From the NCBI GenBank assembly GCA_046594885.1, contig JBKJRD010000020.1, forward strand, positions 1-64,000: a stretch of 64,000 nucleotides of DNA. The letters are read 5' to 3'. Of this stretch, positions 17,727 through 25,886 are shown piece after piece. Below the pieces are notes generated by a model. The model searched no databases. It was not told where the DNA came from and saw only the letters and a program-made list of their open reading frames with translations. The DNA is from Methylotenera_A sp046594885. Its GTDB lineage: Bacteria > Pseudomonadota > Gammaproteobacteria > Burkholderiales > Methylophilaceae. How positions within the stretch are numbered: the first letter of the stretch is position 1; every line of letters starts with the position of its first letter. The translations under genes were made by a program, and so were the position numbers.

Positions 17727-18152
17727 CTACTGTCTTTGAAAAATAGAGTAAGATTTTTTTGACATATCGACTTTTATATAAATATTTTTATTTTTACTTA
17801 CGACTGGATTCTTTTCTTGAGCAATCGTATTTAAATCATTTGATAAAGAATCCCAATTATCAGTACTTGTGGTTACTTTTAAAGTAGGGTAACAATCATA
17901 CTTAATGGTATTGTATACAGCGTCCATATTTCTGTTTTTATCAGGGGTCAACTTTATTAAGCCCAAATATGACTCTGGAAACTCGATTTCAAATATTCCG
18001 TAAACAACCTTGAAATTAAGGTTGCTGCTAGCGAGAAATGAAGTAATGCATGCTTGGCTTTCTTTAGAAAAAGGAAAAAAAACAGTTCTATCCTCTTTTT
18101 CCGCGCATGAAAATAATGTTAAAGAAAGCATCAAAATATATAAACGCTTCAT
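17727..18152 (-). CDS. Hypothetical lipoprotein, AT-rich
   Basis: This protein of about 141 residues has a lipoprotein signal MKRLYILMLSLTLFSCAEK (lipobox LFSC). The mature part is Lys/Asn/Ser-rich with no motif I recognise. Its base and codon use is clearly more AT-rich than that of the flanking genes, and it borders the repeat-rich gap at 18.2-18.9 kb. Both facts suggest acquisition by transfer. The start at 18152 is preferred because the signal peptide begins there. It converges on the molybdoenzyme gene with an 18-bp gap. Confidence 0.6.
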   Translation of the reverse strand: MKRLYILMLSLTLFSCAEKEDRTVFFPFSKESQACITSFLASSNLNFKVVYGIFEIEFPESYLGLIKLTPDKNRNMDAVYNTIKYDCYPTLKVTTSTDNWDSLSNDLNTIAQEKNPVVSKNKNIYIKVDMSKKSYSIFQRQ

Positions 18153-18240
18153 ACTTTTGCCTATTAAATTTGGCTTTAATCTTACCACTGATTATCTCAA
18201 TGGAACCCCTTTATGTGGAATTGATATGTAGACATTGGAT

Positions 18241-18495
18241 GACTACCTAGATTAGTCGCTCTCGCGCGGCTAGCGAGTTTCTTTCTTTTGTTTAGCCAAA
18301 AGAAAGAAACCAAAGAAAAGGCTACCCCCTACCGCTACGATTTTAAATATAAGCCCTGCGCTGATTTAAAAAAGTTGGGCGCTGCGGACTAGCCCTAACA
18401 ACCCACAAAAAGCGTGACTTATTGCGGTGCTCAAACAGTCCTCGCTTAAAAGCTCCCAAATTTTTAAATCATCGCAGGGGCGGTAGCAGGGGAAT
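18241..18495. repeat. Intergenic repeat element with nested inverted repeats
   Basis: A perfect 14-bp inverted repeat (18277-18290 and 18297-18310; GTTTCTTTCTTTTG with 6-bp loop) is followed by AAAGAAAAGG and a GC-richer block. In that block 18351-18382 pairs imperfectly with 18450-18480 (both contain a TTTAAA core flanked by CCCTGCG/CGCAGGG). The TTTCTTTCTTTTG...CAAAAGAAAGAAA motif resembles intergenic repeats seen in many beta- and gammaproteobacterial genomes; this is recalled, not searched. Confidence 0.7.
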
Positions 18496-18556
18496 TAAAG
18501 GCAACACCATTTCAATTTTCATTATTAATAATTTTATTAATAAATCTATTGAATTT

Positions 18557-18594
18557 CGTCATTCCCACGAGGGCGCGAATCTAGTTTAGAATCT
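18557..18594. repeat. Short dispersed repeat, dRS3-like
   Basis: CGTCATTCCCACGAGGGCGC followed by GAATCTAG resembles the ATTCCC-N8-GGGAAT type of repeat found widely in Neisseria and other Proteobacteria. The right half is degenerate here. Only one copy is present in the window. Confidence 0.45.
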
Positions 18595-18897
18595 ATTTCA
18601 ATGTCGTTATTATTTATGTCAATATTTTAAGCATTTTGTTCGTCTGAATTATCGCCTACACGGGTTTTACTTTTGATTACATATCGTCAACGCCTTACCC
18701 TTGGCAATATAAGTAAACGAATTACGCTAATGTACGTTAGTTAACAAACTAAAAAAGTTTGTTCATGCATAATGCATGTTAGTTGCTGGCAGTTTGCATA
18801 AATTAGCGCTGTTAGCCAATTTTTTAGCTGTTTTTAGTGGTTAAGTATGTCGTCAAACCCAAGTATTTCAATAATTATTTTAAAAAAGGTCAATAAT

Positions 18898-19563
18898 ATG
18901 CGTAAAAATTTAGTGGTTGGTTCGGTGCTGGTGGCTTTTGTGTTGGGCGGTTGCGCTAACATGACTGAAACGCAAAAAGGTACGGCAAAAGGCGCGGGTA
19001 TTGGCGCTGGTGTGGGCGCGGTTGTGGGCGCGGTAGCCGGCAAAGGCAGAGGCGCGGCGATTGGTGCGGCAGTGGGCGCTGGCGTGGGTGCAGTGGCTGG
19101 TAATGTATGGACTAAACGCCAAATAGAGCAAAAACGTCAAATGGAAGAAGCAACCGCTGGCACGGGTGTTGCAGTTTCGCAAACTGCGGATAACCGCTTG
19201 AAATTAGACATTCCGAGTGATATTTCTTTTGCGGTAGGCCGCGCAGATATTCAATCAAACTTTAGAACGATTTTAGATACATTTGCGACTAGTTTGGCCA
19301 CCACGCCAAATAGTACAGTGACCATTATCGGCCATACGGATAGCACAGGAACCGACGCTGTCAACAATCCATTGTCACTCAATCGCGCGGCTAGTGTGCG
19401 TGATTATTTGGCGTCGCGCGGTATTGTTGCAAGCCGTGTGGCGATTGATGGCCGCGGTTCACGTGAGCCCATTGCAAGTAATGATACGGCTGCAAATAAA
19501 GCAAAAAATCGCCGTGTAGAGATTTTTGTGGCAGAACCAGCACCAGTTGCGGCGGCGCAATAG
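18898..19563 (+). CDS. OmpA-family lipoprotein with glycine zipper (YiaD-like)
   Basis: This protein of about 221 residues starts MRKNLVVGSVLVAFVLGGCA (lipobox LGGC). A Gly/Ala zipper follows (about residues 30-70, GAGIGAGVGAVVGAVAG and similar). The C-terminal OmpA-like peptidoglycan-binding domain contains TIIGHTDSTG, NPLSLNRAASVRDYL and NRRVEIFV. It should anchor the outer membrane to peptidoglycan. AAAGG lies 7 bp before the ATG at 18898; an upstream in-frame ATG at 18847 lacks such a site and would spoil the signal peptide. Confidence 0.9.
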   Translation: MRKNLVVGSVLVAFVLGGCANMTETQKGTAKGAGIGAGVGAVVGAVAGKGRGAAIGAAVGAGVGAVAGNVWTKRQIEQKRQMEEATAGTGVAVSQTADNRLKLDIPSDISFAVGRADIQSNFRTILDTFATSLATTPNSTVTIIGHTDSTGTDAVNNPLSLNRAASVRDYLASRGIVASRVAIDGRGSREPIASNDTAANKAKNRRVEIFVAEPAPVAAAQ

Positions 19564-19604
19564 TTAGAAAAAATGATTTAGCAAAAATAATGTGTTAAGT
19601 AAGC

Positions 19605-19633
19605 AAAAAAGGGGCTTAAAGCCCCTTTTTTTA
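19605..19633. terminator. Bidirectional rho-independent terminator
   Basis: A-run, GGGGC-TTAAA-GCCCC stem (19611-19625) and T-run. It lies between two converging genes and can serve both strands. Confidence 0.9.
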
Positions 19634-19659
19634 TGTTGCCAACAAAATACTTAACCCAT

Positions 19660-20382
19660 TTAAAACGGTAAAAAAGCAGCTGTGGCGATGCTTTGCATCA
19701 TGCGTGAAATTAAACGCTGTTTTTTTTCAGCCAAGCTCACAGCATATAAATCGGTGCGCCCAATCATCTTACCAAACTCACGTTCAAAGCTTAAATTATG
19801 CTCCACACTGTTGATTTCATTGCTGAGCAAAAATAATCGGCCGTTAAAATCGCGGCTATTGGATAGTTTCCAAGCAGCAATTTCAATATTGCGCGCCACG
19901 TTATAAATACTTTGCGGGTTAATGCTGTCGGTTAAATAAAACGCGGTTTTATTGCCATGCGCTTTTAATAGCATGGTTTGCAAGCCGACAATAAAAGGCA
20001 ACACGCGGTCACCTTGATAATCAGTGTTAAACGATAAAAAAATCGCAGCGGTATCTTGTTTGTTATCAATTTCTTTAAATTGGTAATGGTGTTGTAACTC
20101 GCCATCAAACACCCAATCCACCATTTTTTCAATCGGGTCAGCGGTGCTTTTTGCCAACTCATGCGGGTTGCGTTTGTAAAGTTTAACCATCAGTCTACGC
20201 AAACTTTGCATGTTTTCGTTTAATTCCACATCAGCCATACGGTCAAAATCGCTTTTCATTAATTGCTCGGCTGAGCTTCTGTCTTCACGTTCAGGAATAG
20301 GCTTATCGCCAATGGCTGGGTTAAGTGCGCAGGCGCAAATGCAGCTAGTTAACAGCAATAAATAGCTGAATTTTATGCACAT
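19660..20382 (-). CDS. Hypothetical lipoprotein downstream of phoR
   Basis: This 240-residue protein begins MCIKFSYLLLLTSCICACAL, a probable lipoprotein signal (lipobox CACA or LTSC). A helical region around residues 35-75 and an alpha/beta-looking C-terminal part (AAIFLSFNTDYQGDRVLPF, KTAFYLTD) follow. I do not recognise a family. It overlaps the end of phoR by 10 bp, so it is probably co-expressed with phoBR. That might connect it with phosphate limitation, but nothing in the sequence shows it. Confidence 0.65.
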   Translation of the reverse strand: MCIKFSYLLLLTSCICACALNPAIGDKPIPEREDRSSAEQLMKSDFDRMADVELNENMQSLRRLMVKLYKRNPHELAKSTADPIEKMVDWVFDGELQHHYQFKEIDNKQDTAAIFLSFNTDYQGDRVLPFIVGLQTMLLKAHGNKTAFYLTDSINPQSIYNVARNIEIAAWKLSNSRDFNGRLFLLSNEINSVEHNLSFEREFGKMIGRTDLYAVSLAEKKQRLISRMMQSIATAAFLPF

Positions 20383-21701
20383 AATTCAACTGGTTTAATC
20401 ATCACGCCACTTGCAGGGAAAACAATGCTGAATGTACTGCCCACATTCGGCTCGCTTTCTATTTCTAGCTTAGCTTGATGGCGGTTTAAAATATGTTTTA
20501 CAATCGCCAAACCCAAGCCTGTGCCACCCGTTTCGCGGCTGCGGCTGCGATCAACACGATAAAAGCGTTCGGTTAGGCGCTCAATATGTTGATGTTCGAT
20601 GCCAATACCGGTGTCGCGCACACTGAAAACGGCCTGATGATCGCGTAATTGCCATCCGATAAATATATCGCCACCTGCAGGCGTGTAGCGAATCGCGTTG
20701 CTGGTTAAATTGCTAAACGCACTGTAAAGCTCTTCTTGCGTGCCTTTAATATTGAGGGTGATGTCGGCTTTTAAATGCACATGATGCGCCGATTTATGTA
20801 AACTTTTGCTTAAGCTAATCGCATCGTTTTGTATTTGCTTTAATAACTTTGCCATATCAATGACGTTGTCATTCGGGCTTTGCGTGTTGCTTTCAATGCT
20901 AGAAAGCGTTAATAAATCTTCAATAATGCGGCGCATGCGGCTGGTTTGCTCTAACATCATGCCAAAATAGGTTTTAGAGCTCTCTGGCACTGCGCCATCC
21001 ATATCGCCCAATGTTTCTAAAAACCCGCCCACCACAGTCAAAGGCGTGCGTAATTCATGCGAAACATTTGCAATAAAATCGCGGCGCATGGTTTCGGTTT
21101 TTTCCAAAGCGGTAATGTCGCGGCAAATGAGTAATTTTTGCTTAGAGCCAAAAGGTATTAGCTGAATTTCTAGCGTAACATCGGCGTTGCGCCACGATTT
21201 TAGCTTGATGGGGTCACTGAATTCTTGTGCTTGTAAATAAGCAATAAAGCCGTTATGACGCACCAAATAATTAATGGGCTGATTGTGATCTTGGCTTAAA
21301 TTAAGACCAAGCTTAGCTTCGGCTGGTGGGTTGCACCACTCAATTTCGTTATCACTATTAAGCACCACAACGCCATCGGGCAACGCACTGGCGGCATGTC
21401 TAAAACGTTCTAGAGCAGAACTTAACTGTGTTTGATTGCGGAAATTTTTACGATGTTCTTGATAGAGTGAGGCAAATATATCTTCCCAAATACCTGCGCC
21501 GTCTGGCATATGATTGAGTATGGGTTTTTTAAGCCAAGAATGCAGTTTGTGCAGCCAATATAAATGGCCAATCAAATATAAAAGTAAACCTGTGCTCAAT
21601 ACAATTAGCGCGGTAATTGCGTCTGTAGCCGCCCATGTCACCAAGCAGATCAAGCTTAAGGACACAATTAGCCAAAATGCATTCCAGCGAATATCTTGCA
21701 C
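20373..21701 (-). CDS. phoR: Phosphate regulon sensor histidine kinase PhoR
   Basis: This 442-residue kinase has two N-terminal membrane helices (about residues 8-50), a PAS domain (ALPDGVVVLNSDNEIEW), a dimerisation/phosphoacceptor motif (NVSHELRTPLTVVGGFLE, His near 225), and an HATPase domain with NAIRYTPAGG, DTGIGI and GGTGLGLAIVKH. As the partner of PhoB it senses low phosphate through the Pst system (not in this window). It lies 114 bp after phoB. Confidence 0.93.
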   Translation of the reverse strand: MQDIRWNAFWLIVSLSLICLVTWAATDAITALIVLSTGLLLYLIGHLYWLHKLHSWLKKPILNHMPDGAGIWEDIFASLYQEHRKNFRNQTQLSSALERFRHAASALPDGVVVLNSDNEIEWCNPPAEAKLGLNLSQDHNQPINYLVRHNGFIAYLQAQEFSDPIKLKSWRNADVTLEIQLIPFGSKQKLLICRDITALEKTETMRRDFIANVSHELRTPLTVVGGFLETLGDMDGAVPESSKTYFGMMLEQTSRMRRIIEDLLTLSSIESNTQSPNDNVIDMAKLLKQIQNDAISLSKSLHKSAHHVHLKADITLNIKGTQEELYSAFSNLTSNAIRYTPAGGDIFIGWQLRDHQAVFSVRDTGIGIEHQHIERLTERFYRVDRSRSRETGGTGLGLAIVKHILNRHQAKLEIESEPNVGSTFSIVFPASGVMIKPVELCA

Positions 21702-21815
21702 AGTTGCTCACCATCAATTATCTGACGCTATTATAACGAGCTTTTTTAGCGCTTTTGTGCATCAGGCTAGCAAATAATCAAACAATTTTGCTAGTTTAAT
21801 CTCGGCCCCGATGCA

Positions 21816-22508
21816 TTAGTTCATTTGTGCAGACAGGCGATAACCAGAGCCGCGCACAGTTTGAATTAAATCTTGATGGCCAGAAACGGCCAGCGCGTTA
21901 CGTAGCCTGCGAATATGCACGTCCACTGTGCGGTCTTCTACAAACACTCGGTCACCCCATACCTTATCGAGCAATTGGCTACGCGTATGCACACGTTCTG
22001 CATTACTCATAAAATAATGCAGCAATCTAAATTCGGTTGGCCCTAAATCAATATTGGCAGAGTTGCCCGTAACGCGGTGCGTGGTTGGGTCTAGCAATAA
22101 GCCTTGAATCTCAATTGGGTCGTCGGTCATTTGTGGTGCGCGACGGCGTAATACGGCTTTAATGCGCGCATTTAGCTCGCGTGGGCTAAACGGTTTAGTT
22201 ACGTAATCATCGGCACCCACTTCTAAACCGCGCACTTTGTCATATTCATCGCCACGCGCAGTTAACATAATAATCGGTATCATTTTTGTTAAGTTATCCG
22301 ATTTTAAACGCCGCGCATATTCAATGCCGCTCATGCCAGGTAGCATCCAATCCAGCAAAATTAAATCGGGCATGGTTTCACGCAATAATTCTTGCGCATG
22401 CTCTACAGATAGCGCGCGGATTGCATTGTGACCAGCTTGCGTAATGTTTAGTGCAAGCAATTCTTGTATCGCTGGTTCGTCTTCTATCACTAAAATATTT
22501 GCAGGCAT
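21816..22508 (-). CDS. phoB: Phosphate regulon response regulator PhoB
   Basis: This protein of about 230 residues is an OmpR/PhoB-type regulator. The receiver domain has the acidic pair EDE, phospho-acceptor Asp in LILLDWMLPGMSG, Thr in MLTARGDE and Lys in DDYVTKPFSPREL. The C-terminal winged helix has GPTEFRLLHYFM and DRTVDVHIRRLRNAL. I prefer the ATG at 22508 (MPANILVIEDEP), which gives the usual family N-terminus; an upstream in-frame ATG at 22553 adds 15 residues. A Pho box lies just upstream, so the gene is probably autoregulated. Confidence 0.95.
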   Translation of the reverse strand: MPANILVIEDEPAIQELLALNITQAGHNAIRALSVEHAQELLRETMPDLILLDWMLPGMSGIEYARRLKSDNLTKMIPIIMLTARGDEYDKVRGLEVGADDYVTKPFSPRELNARIKAVLRRRAPQMTDDPIEIQGLLLDPTTHRVTGNSANIDLGPTEFRLLHYFMSNAERVHTRSQLLDKVWGDRVFVEDRTVDVHIRRLRNALAVSGHQDLIQTVRGSGYRLSAQMN

Positions 22509-22566
22509 TCTGTCGTTCCAATCGCTTTGTGTGGATTTAGATGTGGAGACCATTTTGTGACTTTAA

Positions 22567-22606
22567 TATGACATATTCATGACAAATTTTAAATGTTTTT
22601 TTGACA
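22567..22606 (-). promoter_or_regulatory. Pho box (PhoB binding site) before phoB
   Basis: On the minus strand TGTCA occurs three times with its first bases at 22606, 22584 and 22573, that is 22 and then 11 bp apart. The Pho box is built of 11-bp direct repeats containing TGTCA, so this spacing is exactly what PhoB recognises. The A/T-rich spacers also fit. Confidence 0.85.
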
Positions 22607-22744
22607 AACTTAACACTCAAATTCAGCCAATATTATTGGGTAATAATTGCCATTTTTACAATTTTGTAACATGATGACAGCTGAGTCGGTATTAAGGCTA
22701 GCGAAAAGCCAGCCATTTTTTTGCACATTTTTTTTGAGGTCAGC

Positions 22745-24412
22745 ATGGCAGATTTTTTATCAAAAGAACACATTACGGCGAATGCTAATTTTAATCGTTG
22801 GCTAGTACCACCAGCGGCACTTGCTGTACATTTATCCATTGGTATGGCCTATGGATTCAGCGTGTTTTGGAAGCCGCTAGGTAATGCTTTAGTGGGTGAA
22901 GATGGCAAGCCCTTAGCCACTTGCGCAGCAGGCGCCGCCAATTTTGGTGAGAAACTCGCAGGCACGGCAAAGGCTTTATTTGCAACCGATTGCAATTGGA
23001 CACAATTTGATTTGGGCTGGATGTTTACCCTGTTTTTTGTATTGTTAGGCTGCTCTGCCGCCTTATGGGGTGGCTGGCTAGAACGCGCTGGCCCGCGCAA
23101 AGCAGGTTTGGTTTCTATGCTGCTGTGGTGCGGTGGGCTATTAATTTCTGCTTACGGCATTTATGCGCACCAATTATGGTTAATGTGGTTGGGTAGCGGC
23201 GTTATTGGCGGCATTGGCTTGGGTTTGGGCTATATTTCACCTGTTTCTACTTTGATAAAATGGTTTCCCGATAAACGCGGTATGGCGACGGGCATGGCGA
23301 TTATGGGTTTTGGTGGCGGCGCAATGATTGGCTCACCACTAGCAACTAAATTGATGGCGTATTTTGCAAGCGCTGGCACGGCTGGTGTTTGGCAGACGTT
23401 TGTAGCGCTTGCGGGCATTTATTTTGTATTTATGCTGTGCGGCAGTTTAGGTTACCGCGTGCCGCCAACTGGCTGGAAACCTGCCAACTGGACACCACCT
23501 GACACGCAACATAACAGCATGATTGCAAGCCGCCATGTGAACTTAAATAAAGCGCATAAAACGCCGCAATTTTGGCTATTGTGGATTGTATTGTGTATGA
23601 ATGTTTCTGCTGGCATTGGTATTATTGGTGCTGCCGCACCCATGTTGCAAGAAACCTTTGGCGGCGCGTTAATTGGTCAAACGGGTGTGGGTTTTGCAGA
23701 AATCAAAAAGGATGAAACCATGACAGCCGCAGCAGCAGCAGTTGGGGCAGGGTTTGTGGGATTAATTTCTTTATTTAATATTTTTGGCCGTATTGGCTGG
23801 GCAACTTCATCTGATAAGCTGGGGCGCAAGCGCACTTATTTTATCTTTTTTATGTTGGGGGCGATTTTATATTGCAGCGCAACTTATCTGGCGGGCTTAA
23901 AATCATTGGCTTTATTTGTGGCGAGTTTTTGTGTAATTGCATCCATGTATGGTGGCGGGTTTGCCACCATTCCTGCCTATTTAGCAGATATGTTTGGTAC
24001 GCAATTTGTAGGTGCTATTCATGGGCGTTTGCTCACAGCGTGGTCAACAGCGGGTATTTTAGGGCCAGTGGTGGTGAATTATATGCACGATACACGCCTA
24101 GAAGCAGGTGTGCCATTCAACCAAATTTATGCGCCTATTTTCATGGTACTGGCAGGTATGCTGGTGATTGGTTTTGTTGCAAATTTAATGGTTAAGCCAG
24201 TTGCGGACAACTATTTTATGTCGGATGCAGAGTTAGCAACAGAACGTAAAATAGCGCATGAAAAATCTTTGCAAAATGGTGTGGTTAAGTCAAGAATCGA
24301 AAATAATCAGCAGCATCCTATACTGGTTAATCTGGCATGGGCTGCGGTATTGATTCCGATTACCTACGGTATATGGAGTACAGTTCAAAAAGCTTGGGTT
24401 TTATTCTCTTAA
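22745..24412 (+). CDS. MFS transporter, oxalate/formate antiporter (OxlT)-like
   Basis: This major facilitator protein of about 555 residues has some 12 membrane helices. The start of helix 1 (HLSIGMAYGFSVFWKPLG), the helix 4 region (GIGLGLGYISPVSTLIKWFPDKRGMATG) and ASSDKLGRKRTYF are typical of the OxlT-like subfamily, which exchanges small organic acids. A periplasmic loop after helix 1 is unusually long (about residues 45-85) and holds two Cys. GAGG precedes the ATG at 22745. Transport substrate is not determinable; a carboxylate is likely by family. Confidence 0.85.
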   Translation: MADFLSKEHITANANFNRWLVPPAALAVHLSIGMAYGFSVFWKPLGNALVGEDGKPLATCAAGAANFGEKLAGTAKALFATDCNWTQFDLGWMFTLFFVLLGCSAALWGGWLERAGPRKAGLVSMLLWCGGLLISAYGIYAHQLWLMWLGSGVIGGIGLGLGYISPVSTLIKWFPDKRGMATGMAIMGFGGGAMIGSPLATKLMAYFASAGTAGVWQTFVALAGIYFVFMLCGSLGYRVPPTGWKPANWTPPDTQHNSMIASRHVNLNKAHKTPQFWLLWIVLCMNVSAGIGIIGAAAPMLQETFGGALIGQTGVGFAEIKKDETMTAAAAAVGAGFVGLISLFNIFGRIGWATSSDKLGRKRTYFIFFMLGAILYCSATYLAGLKSLALFVASFCVIASMYGGGFATIPAYLADMFGTQFVGAIHGRLLTAWSTAGILGPVVVNYMHDTRLEAGVPFNQIYAPIFMVLAGMLVIGFVANLMVKPVADNYFMSDAELATERKIAHEKSLQNGVVKSRIENNQQHPILVNLAWAAVLIPITYGIWSTVQKAWVLFS

Positions 24413-24537
24413 CTGCGCTTAATATGCTTAAACAATGAAATTTTATCGAATATAAAAAGCGAGCTGATAAAACACTGACGATTTGTGGCACTCAACTTAA
24501 GGTAAAATAGATATTTTAAGCAGATACAGAGATTCAA

Positions 24538-24987
24538 TTGGACAAAATTCAAATTAATTTAGATGGGACAGGCAAAAAAATAGGTGTCGTATTGTCGCGC
24601 TTTAATAGCAATATTGGCGATGGTTTATTAAGCGCTTGTTATGCTGAGCTTTTAAAATTAGGCGTGAATGCAGGCGATATTCGTATCGCCACTGTGCCTG
24701 GCGCATTAGAAACGCCACTCATTTTGCAGCACATGGCACTAAGTGAGAATTTTGATGCATTGATTGCTTTAGGTGCGATTATTCGTGGTGAAACCTATCA
24801 CTTTGAAGTGGTCGCAAATGAATCAGCACGAGGTATTTCAGAAGTTCAGCTCAATACTGGCGTGCCAGTTGCAAACGCAGTTTTAACTACTGAAGATGAC
24901 GACCAAGCGCTAGCACGCATGCAAATTAAAGGCGCAGAAGCGGCGCAAGTGGCCATTGAAATGGCCAATTTGGTCCGCGCGCTATGA
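24538..24987 (+). CDS. ribH: 6,7-dimethyl-8-ribityllumazine synthase
   Basis: This enzyme makes the riboflavin precursor lumazine from the pyrimidine diamine and dihydroxybutanone phosphate. Family segments are VLSRFNSNIGDGLL, VPGALETPL, ALGAIIRGETYHFE (with the catalytic His) and NAVLTTEDDDQALAR. The length of 149 is normal. The gene starts with TTG at 24538; no in-frame ATG precedes the conserved core. It overlaps nusB by 4 bp (ATGA), the usual ribH-nusB pairing. Confidence 0.95.
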   Translation: MDKIQINLDGTGKKIGVVLSRFNSNIGDGLLSACYAELLKLGVNAGDIRIATVPGALETPLILQHMALSENFDALIALGAIIRGETYHFEVVANESARGISEVQLNTGVPVANAVLTTEDDDQALARMQIKGAEAAQVAIEMANLVRAL

Positions 24988-25472
24988 TGATTACAAACGG
25001 AATTATCACTAAAGCTGATGCAACAGCTAAACCAGTCAAAAAAATTAAAACCAGTCAAAATCGCCGTAAATCGCGTGAATTAGTATTAAAAGCGGTTTAC
25101 CGTGGCATGATTAATGCTTCCGAATTAAATCAAATTATTGCGGATGCGAAAGAAGATCCAGACTATGTAAAAGCGGATGAGGCTTATTTTAAACATTTGT
25201 TAGAGGGCGTTACCGCTAAAGTGAGTGAACTAGATAGCCAAGTAGCTGTGTTTATTGATCGAAAAATAGAAGAATTAAGCCCTGTGGAACATGCCATTTT
25301 GCGTATTTCTTCATTTGAGTTGATGTTTGATATGACCATTCCGTATCGCGTCGCGATTAATGAGGGTGTTGAGCTGGCAAAGCTGTATGGTGGCGCAGAC
25401 GGACATAAATATATTAACGGTGTGTTAGACAAAGTAGCGGCAGCAGCAAGGCCACAAGAATTTAGACGTTAA
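24984..25472 (+). CDS. nusB: Transcription antitermination factor NusB
   Basis: This protein binds boxA RNA with S10 (NusE) to prevent termination in rRNA operons. It is 162 residues long and all-helical. Recognisable parts are the Arg-rich start (QNRRKSRELVLKAVYRG), LSPVEHAILRISSFEL, and PYRVAINEGVELAKLYG followed by KYINGVLDKVA. A basic N-terminal extension of about 25 residues precedes the core. It is translationally coupled to ribH. Confidence 0.93.
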   Translation: MMITNGIITKADATAKPVKKIKTSQNRRKSRELVLKAVYRGMINASELNQIIADAKEDPDYVKADEAYFKHLLEGVTAKVSELDSQVAVFIDRKIEELSPVEHAILRISSFELMFDMTIPYRVAINEGVELAKLYGGADGHKYINGVLDKVAAAARPQEFRR

Positions 25473-25622
25473 CGGATTTTACTGTACCTTAATTTATTAT
25501 GGCTTAATTTAAGGTGGCTTAATTTATTTGCATAAGTTTACTTGAATTGGTTTAATTGCAGAAAATATAAGCAGTTTAACGTTATTAAAACAATTTTAAT
25601 AATTGCCATGAGAGGTTAACTT

Positions 25623-25886
25623 TTGCAAAAGTTTTGTTGGAGATTGGATTGGGCGCTAGCTAATGCAGCATTAACTACCTATTTATTGGAGCGTAATAGC
25701 AGTATTTTGTATAGCCTATATAGCTTAATCCGTGATTGCGGCTTAAACATTTCTTTTGTACGAGGTAAAATTGCAGCTTATGTTACTGCATCATTTAGCG
25801 CGAACACAACGCCAGAACCCTACTCATTCGCAACAGATATACGTTTGTGCCTGAGCAATTATCGAGTCAAGATTGTTAGCGAATGA
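25623..25886 (+). CDS. Small hypothetical protein ahead of the PP2C gene
   Basis: An 87-codon frame opens with TTG at 25623, 9 bp after GAGAGG, and its stop overlaps the start of the PP2C gene (ATGA). The product, rich in Ala/Ser/Leu with Cys at positions 5 and 39, matches nothing I know and has no clear signal peptide. The ribosome site and overlap support translation; the odd start and lack of homology argue caution. It may be a coupling leader for the phosphatase. Confidence 0.4.
   Translation: MQKFCWRLDWALANAALTTYLLERNSSILYSLYSLIRDCGLNISFVRGKIAAYVTASFSANTTPEPYSFATDIRLCLSNYRVKIVSE

Larger units (their letters stand above)
18153..18897. other. Gene-free, repeat-rich 0.75-kb region
   Basis: No credible gene lies here. 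It holds a dispersed-repeat-like block (18241-18495), a dRS3-like short inverted repeat (about 18557-18594), and small palindromes near 18743-18763 (AACAAACT/AGTTTGTT) and 18765-18777 (ATGCAT-A-ATGCAT). The last part carries the ribosome binding site AAAGG for the OmpA-family gene at 18898. Confidence 0.7.
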
